55,283 nucleotides of DNA from Acutalibacter sp. (GTDB lineage: Bacteria > Bacillota > Clostridia > Oscillospirales > Acutalibacteraceae). Position numbers and translations under genes: made by a program. A model generated the notes under the pieces. That model was not told the origin of the DNA, did not search any database, and was given only the letters and a program-made list of their open reading frames with translations. Within the stretch, counting starts at the first letter, position 1, and every line of letters starts with the position of its first letter. The DNA is taken from the NCBI GenBank assembly GCA_022511515.1, contig JAFLRP010000199.1, positions 1 through 55,283 on the forward strand, given 5' to 3'. Positions 36,072 through 43,374 of this stretch are shown here, piece after piece.

Positions 36072-36617
36072 ATGAGAAAACAAAAACGAATTGGGCTGCT
36101 TTGTCTAGCCCTGGCGCTGGTTCTGACGATGCTGTGCTTTTGCGGCATGGCAGGGCAGGCGCAGGGCACGGAAAGCGGCAGGGAGACTGTCGGCGAGGGA
36201 ATGCAGGAATCTCAAGAAAAGCAATTCTCCATGGACGGAACCCCGCCTGATCTGCCGGACGGGGAACAGTTCGGCGGACGGGGCGGGACTCCTCCTGACG
36301 GAGAAATGCCCGGCGGCATGGGACCCGGCAGGGGCGGCTTCCCCGGCGGGGGCATGCAGGACGGCAATTTTCAGCCCGGCGAACTACCTGACGGAGAAGA
36401 AATGCCTCAAGACGGCGATTTTTCGGGCAGATTTAACTTCGGCAACGGCGATTTCACAGGAAAATTCGGGGGCGAAGAAAATTTCCCGGGCAGAAATTTT
36501 GCTGACGGCGACAGCCAGCCGGCGGCAGGGAACATCGATTTGGAAACCGTCGTCCTGCTGGGAGCTTCTTTTGTGATTCTGATCGGCGGTCTGCTTTTTG
36601 CAAAGTTTTATGGTTGA
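36072..36617 (+). CDS. Secreted Gly/Pro/Asp-rich protein with C-terminal membrane segment
   Basis: A 181-residue low-complexity protein. A signal-peptide-like start (RIGLLCLALALVLTMLCFCGM) is followed by a region dominated by Gly, Pro, Asp, Phe and Met (GGMGPGRGGFPGGG, PDGEEMPQDGDF), then a membrane helix near residues 156-178 (TVVLLGASFVILIGGLLFA). No globular domain. Such tracts are seen in and next to the CotH proteins of similar clusters, so it may replace them. The kinase sensor loop has a like composition. Confidence 0.7.
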   Translation: MRKQKRIGLLCLALALVLTMLCFCGMAGQAQGTESGRETVGEGMQESQEKQFSMDGTPPDLPDGEQFGGRGGTPPDGEMPGGMGPGRGGFPGGGMQDGNFQPGELPDGEEMPQDGDFSGRFNFGNGDFTGKFGGEENFPGRNFADGDSQPAAGNIDLETVVLLGASFVILIGGLLFAKFYG

Positions 36618-36631
36618 TCTTCGTCAAATAG

Positions 36632-36665
36632 AAAATGGAGAAGCAAAGGTGCTTCTCCATTTTTG
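36632..36665 (+). terminator. Terminator of VTC/DUF4956 module
   Basis: AAAATGGAGAAGC and GCTTCTCCATTTT flank AAAGGT, followed by Ts. Confidence 0.75.
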
Positions 36666-36671
36666 CGTGTC

Positions 36672-36701
36672 TTGACGGGGAAACTGCCTGCATGATAAAA
36701 T
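36672..36701 (+). promoter_or_regulatory. Sigma-A promoter of thiI
   Basis: -35 TTGACG (36672-36677), 18-base spacer, -10 TAAAAT (36696-36701). Confidence 0.6.
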
Positions 36702-36791
36702 AATGGAAAAATTGCGGTCGGGTCAGCAGCTTTCTTTTTTGAAAACCAGCTTCACGGTTAGCCCGCCGCTGGCAAGCGGAGTGAAAAACTG

Positions 36792-37997
36792 ATGCAAAAA
36801 GAAGTCATTTTGCTAAAACTGGGGGAAGTCGCCTTAAAAGGATTAAACCGCAGGGCCTTTGAAGACGTGTTGCTGAAAACCATCCGGCGGAGACTGCAGG
36901 GGGCGGGGCAGTTCACCGTGACCTCTCTGCAGTCCACGGTGTACGTGGAGCCCAAAGATGACACCGCCGACATGGATCTGGCGGAGGAGCGCTGCTCGAA
37001 AGTCTTCGGCGTGGTGGGTTACACCAGAGCGGGGGCGGCGGAAAAGGACCTGCAGAAGGTCTGCGAGAAGGCCGCGGAGTACTTGAAAGATACGCTGGAA
37101 GGCGTTTCCACCTTCAAGGTGGAATGCAAGCGCAGCGACAAGAAGTTCCCCTACAAATCCCCGGAAATTTGCAATGAAGTGGGCGGGTATCTCTTGGAGC
37201 ATTTCCCCCATCTGAGCGTAGATGTGCATCACCCCGGCGTCACCGTATGGGTGGAAATTCGGGAGGCCTGCGCCTACGTCCATGCCGATTCCAAGCCCGG
37301 CGCAGGGGGAATTCCCGTGGGGACAGGCGGGAAAGCGGCCGTGCTCATCAGCGGCGGGCTGGACAGTCCCGTTGCCGCTTGGTGCATGGCAAAACGGGGC
37401 GTAGAGCTCACCGCCATCCACTTTGCCAGTCCCCCTTACACCAGCGAGCTTGCCCATGAAAAAGTGGTGCGCTTGCTCCGGAAGGTCAGCGAATACGCCG
37501 GGCGCATCAAGATGATCACCGTGAACTTTACGAAGCTGCAGGAGGCCATTCGGGATCACTGTCAGGAGGATTTGAACACTGTGATCCTCCGGCGGTTCAT
37601 GCTCCGGGCAGCGGAACAGATCGCCAAAGCCGAGGACTGCGCCGCCCTGATCACCGGGGAAAGTCTGGGACAGGTGGCAAGCCAGACCATTCAGGCCATT
37701 GCCTGTACCGACGCCGTGGCGGCCATGCCTGTGTTCCGGCCGCTGATCGGCTCAGACAAGGCGGAGATCGTGAAGCTAGCCTATCAAATCGATACCTACG
37801 ACATTTCCATCGAACCCTATGAGGACTGCTGCACCATCTTCACCCCCAAGCATCCCCGGACCAGACCCATTCTCCATTTCGTGGAGCAGGCGGAGAAGGC
37901 CATCGATGGGGAAGCGCTGTTGAAAGAATCGTTGGAGCAAGTGGAAACGCTGTATATCACGCCATATGATTATGCTGGAGGAAAAGAGTTAAAATGA
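36792..37997 (+). CDS. thiI: tRNA 4-thiouridine synthase ThiI
   Basis: Puts the sulfur into 4-thiouridine at tRNA position 8 (and, in some species, into thiamine). The 401 residues contain an N-terminal ferredoxin-like and THUMP region (to about 165) and a PP-loop ATPase domain with ISGGLDSPVAAW (about 186-197). There is no C-terminal rhodanese domain, as is usual in Bacillota, so the sulfur comes from another carrier. The ATG at 36792 has only a weak GAGTG site upstream. Its stop codon is inside the first arm of repeat A3. Confidence 0.95.
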   Translation: MQKEVILLKLGEVALKGLNRRAFEDVLLKTIRRRLQGAGQFTVTSLQSTVYVEPKDDTADMDLAEERCSKVFGVVGYTRAGAAEKDLQKVCEKAAEYLKDTLEGVSTFKVECKRSDKKFPYKSPEICNEVGGYLLEHFPHLSVDVHHPGVTVWVEIREACAYVHADSKPGAGGIPVGTGGKAAVLISGGLDSPVAAWCMAKRGVELTAIHFASPPYTSELAHEKVVRLLRKVSEYAGRIKMITVNFTKLQEAIRDHCQEDLNTVILRRFMLRAAEQIAKAEDCAALITGESLGQVASQTIQAIACTDAVAAMPVFRPLIGSDKAEIVKLAYQIDTYDISIEPYEDCCTIFTPKHPRTRPILHFVEQAEKAIDGEALLKESLEQVETLYITPYDYAGGKELK

Positions 37998-38154
37998 ATT
38001 TTAACTCTCGGTTTTGTCGGCGCAGGAGTTTGACCTGCGGTCAATTTCCGCGAAGTTTCCCTACGGGAAATTTTTGAATAAAAGTGGCGACAATTTTGCT
38101 TTGCAAAACCAGCCATAATTCCCGAAGAAAGGAGGCTTTCGCTTTAGCGAAAGC
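37986..38154 (+). repeat. Dispersed multi-hairpin element, copy A3
   Basis: Runs from the last codons of thiI to ten bases before cinA. Hairpins in order: GAGTTAAAAT..ATTTTAACTC (37986-38007); around TTTGACC-TGC-GGTCAA; AAGTTTCCC-TAC-GGGAAATTT; TTTTGC-TT-GCAAAA; and GCTTTCGC-TTTA-GCGAAAGC (38135-38154). AAAGGAGG (38128-38135) immediately precedes the last hairpin. It shares a 16-mer with A1 (38009-38024). Confidence 0.8.
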
Positions 38155-38164
38155 AATATAAAAT

Positions 38165-39421
38165 ATGAACGCTGAAATTATTTCCGTTGGGACGGAACTT
38201 TTACTGGGACAGGTGGTGAACACCGATGCCGCCATTGTAGCCCAGGAGCTTTCTGCGCTGGGTATCAACCTGCTCTATTCCTCTGTGGTGGGGGACAACC
38301 CGGAGCGGCTGAAGGAAGCGGTGGAGACTGCCATTTCCCGTAGCGATTTACTGATCATGACCGGCGGGCTGGGGCCCACCACAGACGACCTGACGAAAGA
38401 GACCACCGCCGCCGCTGCCGGAAAGAGGCTGGTGCTCCACGAGGAGAGCCTGTGCAGAATTCAGACGTATTTCAACGCTGCTTCCGTCACCAAAAATCAG
38501 GAAAAGCAGGCTTGGCTGCCGGAGGGCTGCACGGTGCTGCAGAACGACAACGGCACCGCTCCCGGCTGCGCCTTTCAGGCGGAAAACGGCTGCACGGTCA
38601 TCATGCTGCCGGGCCCTCCCTCAGAGCTTGAGCCCATGCTGAAAAACTACGCCGTGCCCTATTTGAAGCGGGGGCAGGAATCCGTCATCGTGTCCCACAA
38701 TGTCCACATCTACGGCAAGGGCGAAGCCCCGGTGGCCCAAATCATGGACGACAAGATGAACGGGGAGAATCCCACCCTTGCCCCCTACGCCAAGGAGGGG
38801 GAGTGCCTGCTGCGGGTCACCGCCAAAGCGAAAGATGAAAAAACCGCTGACGAAATGTGTCAGCCTTTGATCGATGAAATCAAGCGGCGCATCGGCGATT
38901 ATGTGTACAGCGTGGACGTGGAAACGTTGGAAGAATTGGTGGTCATGGAACTGAAAAAAGCCGGAAAGACTCTGGCCACAGCAGAATCCTGCACCGGCGG
39001 ACTTCTCTCCAAGCGCATCACCGATATTCCCGGGTCATCCGAGGTATTCCATATGGGCTGCGTCACCTACGCCAACGAAGCCAAAGAAGCCCTTTTGTTT
39101 GTGCCCCATGAGATTTTGGAACAGCACGGGGCAGTCAGCGAAGAGACCGCTAAAGCCATGGCGGAGGGGATTGTCAAACGCTCCTGCAGTGATATCGGCG
39201 TGGGCATTACCGGCATTGCCGGCCCGGACGGCGGCACATCGGAAAAGCCGGTGGGTTTGATTTATATCGCTCTCAGCGACGGGAAAAACACCTGGGTGAC
39301 GAAGCGTTCCCCCATCGGGCGCACGAAAAGCCGGGAGTGGCACCGTCATTGCGCCGCTTCTCAGGCGCTGGACATGGTGCGCAGATATCTCACCGGCTTG
39401 CCCGTGATTCCGGAAAGCTGA
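38165..39421 (+). CDS. cinA: Competence/damage-inducible protein CinA
   Basis: A 418-residue protein with an N-terminal MoaB/MogA-like domain (about 1-170; VGTELLLGQVVNTDA, MTGGLGPTTDD) and a C-terminal PncC-type nicotinamide-nucleotide amidase domain (about 255-410; ATAESCTGGLLSKRITDIPGSS). It handles pyridine nucleotide salvage. The start is the ATG at 38165; the only good SD is the AAAGGAGG on the far side of the A3 hairpin (see findings). It overlaps gluQRS by one base. Confidence 0.95.
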   Translation: MNAEIISVGTELLLGQVVNTDAAIVAQELSALGINLLYSSVVGDNPERLKEAVETAISRSDLLIMTGGLGPTTDDLTKETTAAAAGKRLVLHEESLCRIQTYFNAASVTKNQEKQAWLPEGCTVLQNDNGTAPGCAFQAENGCTVIMLPGPPSELEPMLKNYAVPYLKRGQESVIVSHNVHIYGKGEAPVAQIMDDKMNGENPTLAPYAKEGECLLRVTAKAKDEKTADEMCQPLIDEIKRRIGDYVYSVDVETLEELVVMELKKAGKTLATAESCTGGLLSKRITDIPGSSEVFHMGCVTYANEAKEALLFVPHEILEQHGAVSEETAKAMAEGIVKRSCSDIGVGITGIAGPDGGTSEKPVGLIYIALSDGKNTWVTKRSPIGRTKSREWHRHCAASQALDMVRRYLTGLPVIPES

Positions 39422-40398
39422 TGGGAAGCGTTGTAGGCAGATTCGCGCCGGAGCAAAGCACTGTGGGGCGTTTTGCTCCTTCGCCGTCGGGAAAGCTGCA
39501 CTTGGGCAATCTGTTCTGCTCTCTGCTTGCGTGGCTTTCCGCCAAGCAGCAGGGCGGAAAGGTCATTCTCCGCATTGAAGATCTGGACAGAGAGCGCAGC
39601 CGGATGGAATACGTCCGGCAGGCGGAAGAAGACCTGCGTTTTTTAGGGCTCTTTTGGGACGAGGGCGGCACCGTCGGCGGACAAGATTATTTTCAGAGTA
39701 ATCGGGACGCGTATTACGAAGAACTCCTGAATAAACTCAAAAAGCAGGGATTGGTGTATCCCTGCTTTTGCACCAGAGCGGAGCTCCACGCCGCCAATGC
39801 CCCTCATGCCTCAGACGGCGACCCCGTCTATTCCGGAAAATGCCGGAATTTGTCTTCGGAAACAGTGAAAAAACTGCAAGAAAGCCGTGTCCCCGCCCTG
39901 CGGCTGAAGATCCCGGCTGAGATGGTATCTTTCACCGACGGGCACTACGGAGAGATCAGTCAAAATCTGGAACGGGATTGCGGCGATTTCATTCTCCGCC
40001 GGTCCGACGGCATTTTTGCCTATCAACTGGCGGTGGTGGCGGATGACGCCGCCATGGGCGTGACCCAAGTGGTCCGGGGGAGAGATCTGCTTTCCTCCAC
40101 GCCCCGGCAGATTTACCTGTACCGTCTGCTGGACTTTCCCGTGCCGGAATTTGCCCACACGCCTCTGCTTCTCGCCCCGGACGGGCGCAGATTGTCCAAG
40201 CGTGACAGAGACGTGAGTTTGGACGCCCTGAAAGAGCGTGGGTTTTCCGGGGAGGATATCGTGGGGCGGCTGGCGTTCCTCGCCGGTCTTTTAGACATGC
40301 CCCAGCCTATTACCCCGACTGAACTCATTCCCCTTTTCGATTGGAAAAAGGTCCCAAAAGAGGATATTTGTCTACCGCAAAATCTGTTTTTCCGCTGA
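39421..40398 (+). CDS. gluQ: Glutamyl-queuosine tRNA(Asp) synthetase
   Basis: Attaches glutamate to queuosine-34 of tRNA-Asp, using a truncated glutamyl-tRNA synthetase core without the anticodon-binding part. The 325 residues contain FAPSPSGKLHLGN (HIGH-like), the Zn-site cysteines (CFCTRAEL, YSGKC) and RLSKRDRDVS (KMSKS-like), all as expected of YadB/GluQRS. The N-terminus has VGRFAP twice in 15 residues, possibly a short duplication or a false start: a GTG inside the second copy would also give a normal family N-terminus. Coupled to cinA by overlapping stop/start. Confidence 0.88.
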   Translation: MGSVVGRFAPEQSTVGRFAPSPSGKLHLGNLFCSLLAWLSAKQQGGKVILRIEDLDRERSRMEYVRQAEEDLRFLGLFWDEGGTVGGQDYFQSNRDAYYEELLNKLKKQGLVYPCFCTRAELHAANAPHASDGDPVYSGKCRNLSSETVKKLQESRVPALRLKIPAEMVSFTDGHYGEISQNLERDCGDFILRRSDGIFAYQLAVVADDAAMGVTQVVRGRDLLSSTPRQIYLYRLLDFPVPEFAHTPLLLAPDGRRLSKRDRDVSLDALKERGFSGEDIVGRLAFLAGLLDMPQPITPTELIPLFDWKKVPKEDICLPQNLFFR

Positions 40399-40464
40399 AT
40401 ATCGGGAAAATAATGACAAGCCAGCTAACTTTACAATTTTAAAATCATTAAAGAGGCATAAATT

Positions 40465-41376
40465 ATGAAAAAGATCGCAGTAGTGGGTAGTATCAATATG
40501 GACTACGTGCTGAATGTACCCCATATGCCCCAAACGGGAGAGACCCTGCTCACCCAAAAGTTTGAAATGCTGCCCGGTGGGAAGGGGGCCAATCAGGCCT
40601 GTGCCGCCGGGAAGTTAGAGGGCAGTGTCACCATGCTGGGGGCCGTGGGGGACGATGGCGCGGGAGCCGCGCTGTGCGAAAGTCTTCGCTCTGCCGGGGT
40701 GGATATTTCCCGCATTCGGCGGGTGAAAGAGGAAGCCACCGGCTCCGCCTTTATCTGTGTAGACCCTGCCGGGAACAACCACATCGTGGTGGTTCAGGGG
40801 GCCAACCGGGCGGTGGACATTGGCTATTTGCAGGAAAACGACGACGTGCTGCGGGACTGCGACATTTTGGTGCTCCAGTTAGAGATCCCGCTGGAAACGG
40901 TAGTCTATGCCGCCAAGCGGGCAAAAGAGCTGTGCAAGCTGGTGATTTTGGACCCCGCCCCCGCCCGCACTGATATCCCCGATGACCTGTATCCCTGTAT
41001 CGATTATCTCAAGCCCAATGAGGGGGAGGCGGCGCTGCTGGCCGGTGTGCCCGCCGGCGATCCGGCGGCCGCCGCTGCTGTCCTGCGGGAAAAAGGGGTA
41101 AAAAACGTGCTGGTGACCTTGGGTGCGGACGGCGCGCTGCTGCTGGACGAGACAGGGGCGATCAAAAAATTCCCGGCATTGACAGGGCTAAACGTAGTCG
41201 ATACCACCGCTGCCGGAGACTGTTTTACCGCCGCTCTGGCCTGCCGTCTTGCTGCCGAAGACAGCGCGGATCAGGCCGTTTGCTTTTCTGTAAAGGCATC
41301 CGGCTTGTCAGTGACGCGAGCAGGCGCTCAGCCATCGCTTCCGACTTTGCAGGAGGTAATGGACTGGAAAGGCTAG
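40465..41376 (+). CDS. rbsK: Ribokinase
   Basis: Phosphorylates D-ribose to ribose-5-phosphate with ATP. The 303-residue PfkB kinase has the ribokinase start VVGSINMDYVLNVPHMPQTGET, GGKGANQACAAGKL and the C-terminal DTTAAGDCFTAALAC with the catalytic Asp. These are the classical RbsK signatures. It ends convergently with the hypothetical gene on the other strand, overlapping it by about 150 bases. Confidence 0.92.
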   Translation: MKKIAVVGSINMDYVLNVPHMPQTGETLLTQKFEMLPGGKGANQACAAGKLEGSVTMLGAVGDDGAGAALCESLRSAGVDISRIRRVKEEATGSAFICVDPAGNNHIVVVQGANRAVDIGYLQENDDVLRDCDILVLQLEIPLETVVYAAKRAKELCKLVILDPAPARTDIPDDLYPCIDYLKPNEGEAALLAGVPAGDPAAAAAVLREKGVKNVLVTLGADGALLLDETGAIKKFPALTGLNVVDTTAAGDCFTAALACRLAAEDSADQAVCFSVKASGLSVTRAGAQPSLPTLQEVMDWKG

Positions 41377-41731
41377 TCTGTGCGGTTTTCTTTTTAAAGC
41401 AGGCCAAATTTGCCGGGGGAGCAGTTTCTGCTTCCCCGGCTCTTTGCGTTGTTTCCGACTTGCCCATTTGAGGTGCTGCACGCCTTTGAAACAGCTTCAA
41501 ATTGCTTTTCTGCTCGTAATACATATCGGTAAGGATGCGCACTGTTCTGCGCCGGGAAAGCTCCGTTTCTCCCCGTTCCAAGGGGCTGTGATTCAGCTCG
41601 GACAACCTGCTGCGCAGAGAATCGCACTGTTGCTGGGCGCTTTCCGCTAATTTTTTGTAATCAATGGGTTCACAGGGGGCGTCCCACCCGCCGATGGTTT
41701 TCTGATCAGTGCTCGAAAAATTCTCTTTCAT
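41225..41731 (-). CDS. Hypothetical protein
   Basis: A 168-residue open frame starting at the ATG at 41729-41731. The front half (IDYKKLAESAQQQCDSLRSRLSELNHSPLERGETELSRRRTVRILTDMYYEQKSNLKL) looks like a genuine helical, coiled-coil-like small protein; the last 50 residues are low-complexity and overlap the antisense end of rbsK. Its start follows repeat A4, with AAGGAG touching the ATG. Unrecognised family; the true end may be earlier (lost stop or frameshift). Confidence 0.5.
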   Translation of the reverse strand: MKENFSSTDQKTIGGWDAPCEPIDYKKLAESAQQQCDSLRSRLSELNHSPLERGETELSRRRTVRILTDMYYEQKSNLKLFQRRAAPQMGKSETTQRAGEAETAPPANLACFKKKTAQTSLSSPLPPAKSEAMAERLLASLTSRMPLQKSKRPDPRCLRQQDGRPERR

Positions 41732-41744
41732 ACTCCTTACCGTT

Positions 41745-41880
41745 GCTTTCGCTTTCGCGAAAGCCTCCTTTCTTTTGAAAATTGCATTTTTCATGCAAAG
41801 TTTCCCGTAGGGAAACTTTGCGGGGGTTGAACGTAGATCAAACTCCTGCTCCTTTTGTTCAAAACTTCCTTTTAAGGAAG
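41745..41880 (-). repeat. Dispersed multi-hairpin element, copy A4
   Basis: On the minus strand upstream of the hypothetical gene: CTTCCTTAAAAGGAAG; GTTTGATC-TAC-GTTCAAC; AAAGTTTCCC-TAC-GGGAAACTTT (perfect); an altered fourth hairpin; AGAAAGGAGG; and GCTTTCGC-GAAA-GCGAAAGC (41745-41764). The start codon is 13 bases farther on. Shorter than the other copies. Confidence 0.7.
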
Positions 41881-41939
41881 CACTACTCTCAGTTTATATC
41901 ATTTAATTGAAGCTGTCAAGGGGATATCGAAAAATAAAT

Positions 41940-41953
41940 TTCAATAAATTGAA
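41940..41953. promoter_or_regulatory. Inverted repeat upstream of S24-regulator promoter
   Basis: TTCAAT-AA-ATTGAA, six-base perfect arms, nine bases before the -35. Candidate autoregulatory operator. Confidence 0.45.
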
Positions 41954-41962
41954 GTTTTATGC

Positions 41963-41991
41963 TTGACTTTTTTCTTGGAAGCGCATATAAT
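41963..41991 (+). promoter_or_regulatory. Sigma-A promoter of S24 regulator
   Basis: -35 TTGACT (41963-41968), 17-base spacer, -10 TATAAT (41986-41991). It overlaps an ATG in frame, showing the true start is later. Confidence 0.8.
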
Positions 41992-42037
41992 GGGGGCAGA
42001 AACAGGCAGAGCAAAAACTGGAAATGGCGGTGTCAGC

Positions 42038-42751
42038 ATGGGGCTGGAGATCATCAATCGACTGAAAAAAGAAAAAGGACTCACAAACGGCGACCTGGCC
42101 CGGCTTTCCGGCGTGACCCAAAGCACGCTGGACAAAATCACGGCGGGAATCAATCAGAATCCGAAGCTGGAGACCCTGCAGGCCATCTGCCGGGCGCTGG
42201 GCTGCCGACTGGCGGATTTGGACGATACGCCCGTGTCCGTCAGCGGGGAGGTCAGCGACTCCGAACTGGAGCATTTGAAAAAGTACCGGGTGCTGGACGT
42301 GTACGGCAAGCGGGCGGTAGACGCCGTGCTGGACACGGAGCATGACCGCATGACCCACATTGTGGAGCGGGAGCAAAAGGGCTGGATCACCTATATCAAC
42401 TGCTACGATCTGGCGGTTTCCGCCGGCGTGGGCGAGCCCATGGGGGACACCTACTACACCAATAAGTTGGAAATTCCCACGGAACGGGTACCGGAAAACG
42501 CTCACTACTGTGTGCGGGTCAACGGCAACAGCATGGAGCCCGCCTACCGGGACGGCGACATCGTCTTTGTAGAGCGGCTGGAAGGTTCTGTGCGGGAGGG
42601 CGAGATCGGCGTGTTCGCCCTGAACGGCGAGGGATTTTTGAAGAGGCTGGGGCACAAGGAGCTCATTTCCCTGAACCCGGAGTATTCCCCCATTGCCATC
42701 CGGGAATTTGACGATCTCCGCTGCCAAGGCCGTGTGCTGGGCAAGGTATAA
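42038..42751 (+). CDS. LexA/CI-like regulator (XRE helix-turn-helix plus S24 peptidase)
   Basis: A 237-residue repressor. The N-terminal helix-turn-helix (about 4-62; LTNGDLARLSGVTQSTLDKITAG) is followed by a linker and a C-terminal S24 peptidase fold with Ser165 (GNSMEP) and Lys202 (GFLKRLG) as the catalytic pair. The Ala129-Gly130 bond (AVSAGVG) is the likely self-cleavage site. This design suggests relief of repression on DNA damage or other stress. I chose ATG 42038 since the promoter overlaps the earlier ATGs. Targets unknown; a neighbouring palindrome suggests autoregulation. Confidence 0.87.
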   Translation: MGLEIINRLKKEKGLTNGDLARLSGVTQSTLDKITAGINQNPKLETLQAICRALGCRLADLDDTPVSVSGEVSDSELEHLKKYRVLDVYGKRAVDAVLDTEHDRMTHIVEREQKGWITYINCYDLAVSAGVGEPMGDTYYTNKLEIPTERVPENAHYCVRVNGNSMEPAYRDGDIVFVERLEGSVREGEIGVFALNGEGFLKRLGHKELISLNPEYSPIAIREFDDLRCQGRVLGKV

Positions 42752-42826
42752 AAAGATCGTGAAGCCCGTCGCTTTACCACCTTCAAAAAATGGCAGAGAT
42801 TGTCGCTCCGGCGGGTTCAAAAAGGA

Positions 42827-42855
42827 TTGCCAAATGAACGGCTTTATGATAAGAT
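42827..42855 (+). promoter_or_regulatory. Sigma-A promoter of small conserved gene
   Basis: -35 TTGCCA (42827-42832), 17-base spacer, -10 TAAGAT (42850-42855). Confidence 0.6.
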
Positions 42856-42884
42856 AAAGTATCACAGAAAGAGGAGGGGTACCT

Positions 42885-43148
42885 GTGTCTCCTAAAATGG
42901 TGGAACTGCACGATGTGGATGTCCCCGCGTTTCTGAAAGTCTTAGACGGCTGCGAGGGGGAAGTCTACCTGATGACCCGTGACGGCGACCGGCTGAACCT
43001 GAAAAGCAAGCTGTGTCAGTTAGTGGGTTTGACCCGCCTGATCGAGGGCGGGAAAATCGTGGAAGCCTTTGTCATGTGCGAGCGGGAATCGGACGAATCC
43101 AAGTTGTTCCGGTTCAATCTGTACAAATCCGGCGAGGAAGAGGAATAA
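42885..43148 (+). CDS. Small conserved protein of unknown function
   Basis: An 87-residue acidic protein (GTG start at 42885, GAGGAGGGG upstream). It has a predicted alpha/beta mix: VELHDVDVPAFLKVLDGCEGEVYLMTRDGDRLNLKSKLCQLVGL. It has a possible HPr-like or RNA-binding look, but I recognise no family. Its own promoter precedes it; the B2 repeat follows. It is probably not fused to any neighbour. Confidence 0.65.
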   Translation: MSPKMVELHDVDVPAFLKVLDGCEGEVYLMTRDGDRLNLKSKLCQLVGLTRLIEGGKIVEAFVMCERESDESKLFRFNLYKSGEEEE

Positions 43149-43204
43149 AAATGCGGCACAGGAGTGCTGTTTCAGTCTGTCGGAAAACCCGCAAACATGC
43201 GAGT

Positions 43205-43338
43205 TCGGAGGGAAAGATAGTGGGAAAGAAAACCGTCAGGGTTGTCTTTCGCGTTTCAATCAGTGAATTCCCCCAAGCTTTTTCAAAGTTTGGGGGGATT
43301 CTGCGCAGTACGGCAAAAGGCTTTTTGACGCACTGCGT
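43205..43338 (-). repeat. Dispersed repeat B, copy 2
   Basis: The reverse complement matches copy B1: outer hairpin with CAGTGCG/CGTACTG, a long GC-rich hairpin (TCCCCCC...GGGGGAA) in place of B1's AT-rich one, then the 34-base identical block (43224-43257). It is inverted relative to the flanking genes. Confidence 0.8.
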
Positions 43339-43374
43339 TGTATTTTTATGAAATGGAATAAGGACGGGAAGGGT

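Noticed and set aside
41963..42037. Earlier start codons for the S24 regulator
   Set aside because: They lie inside the consensus promoter (-35 41963, -10 41986), upstream of the expected transcript start.
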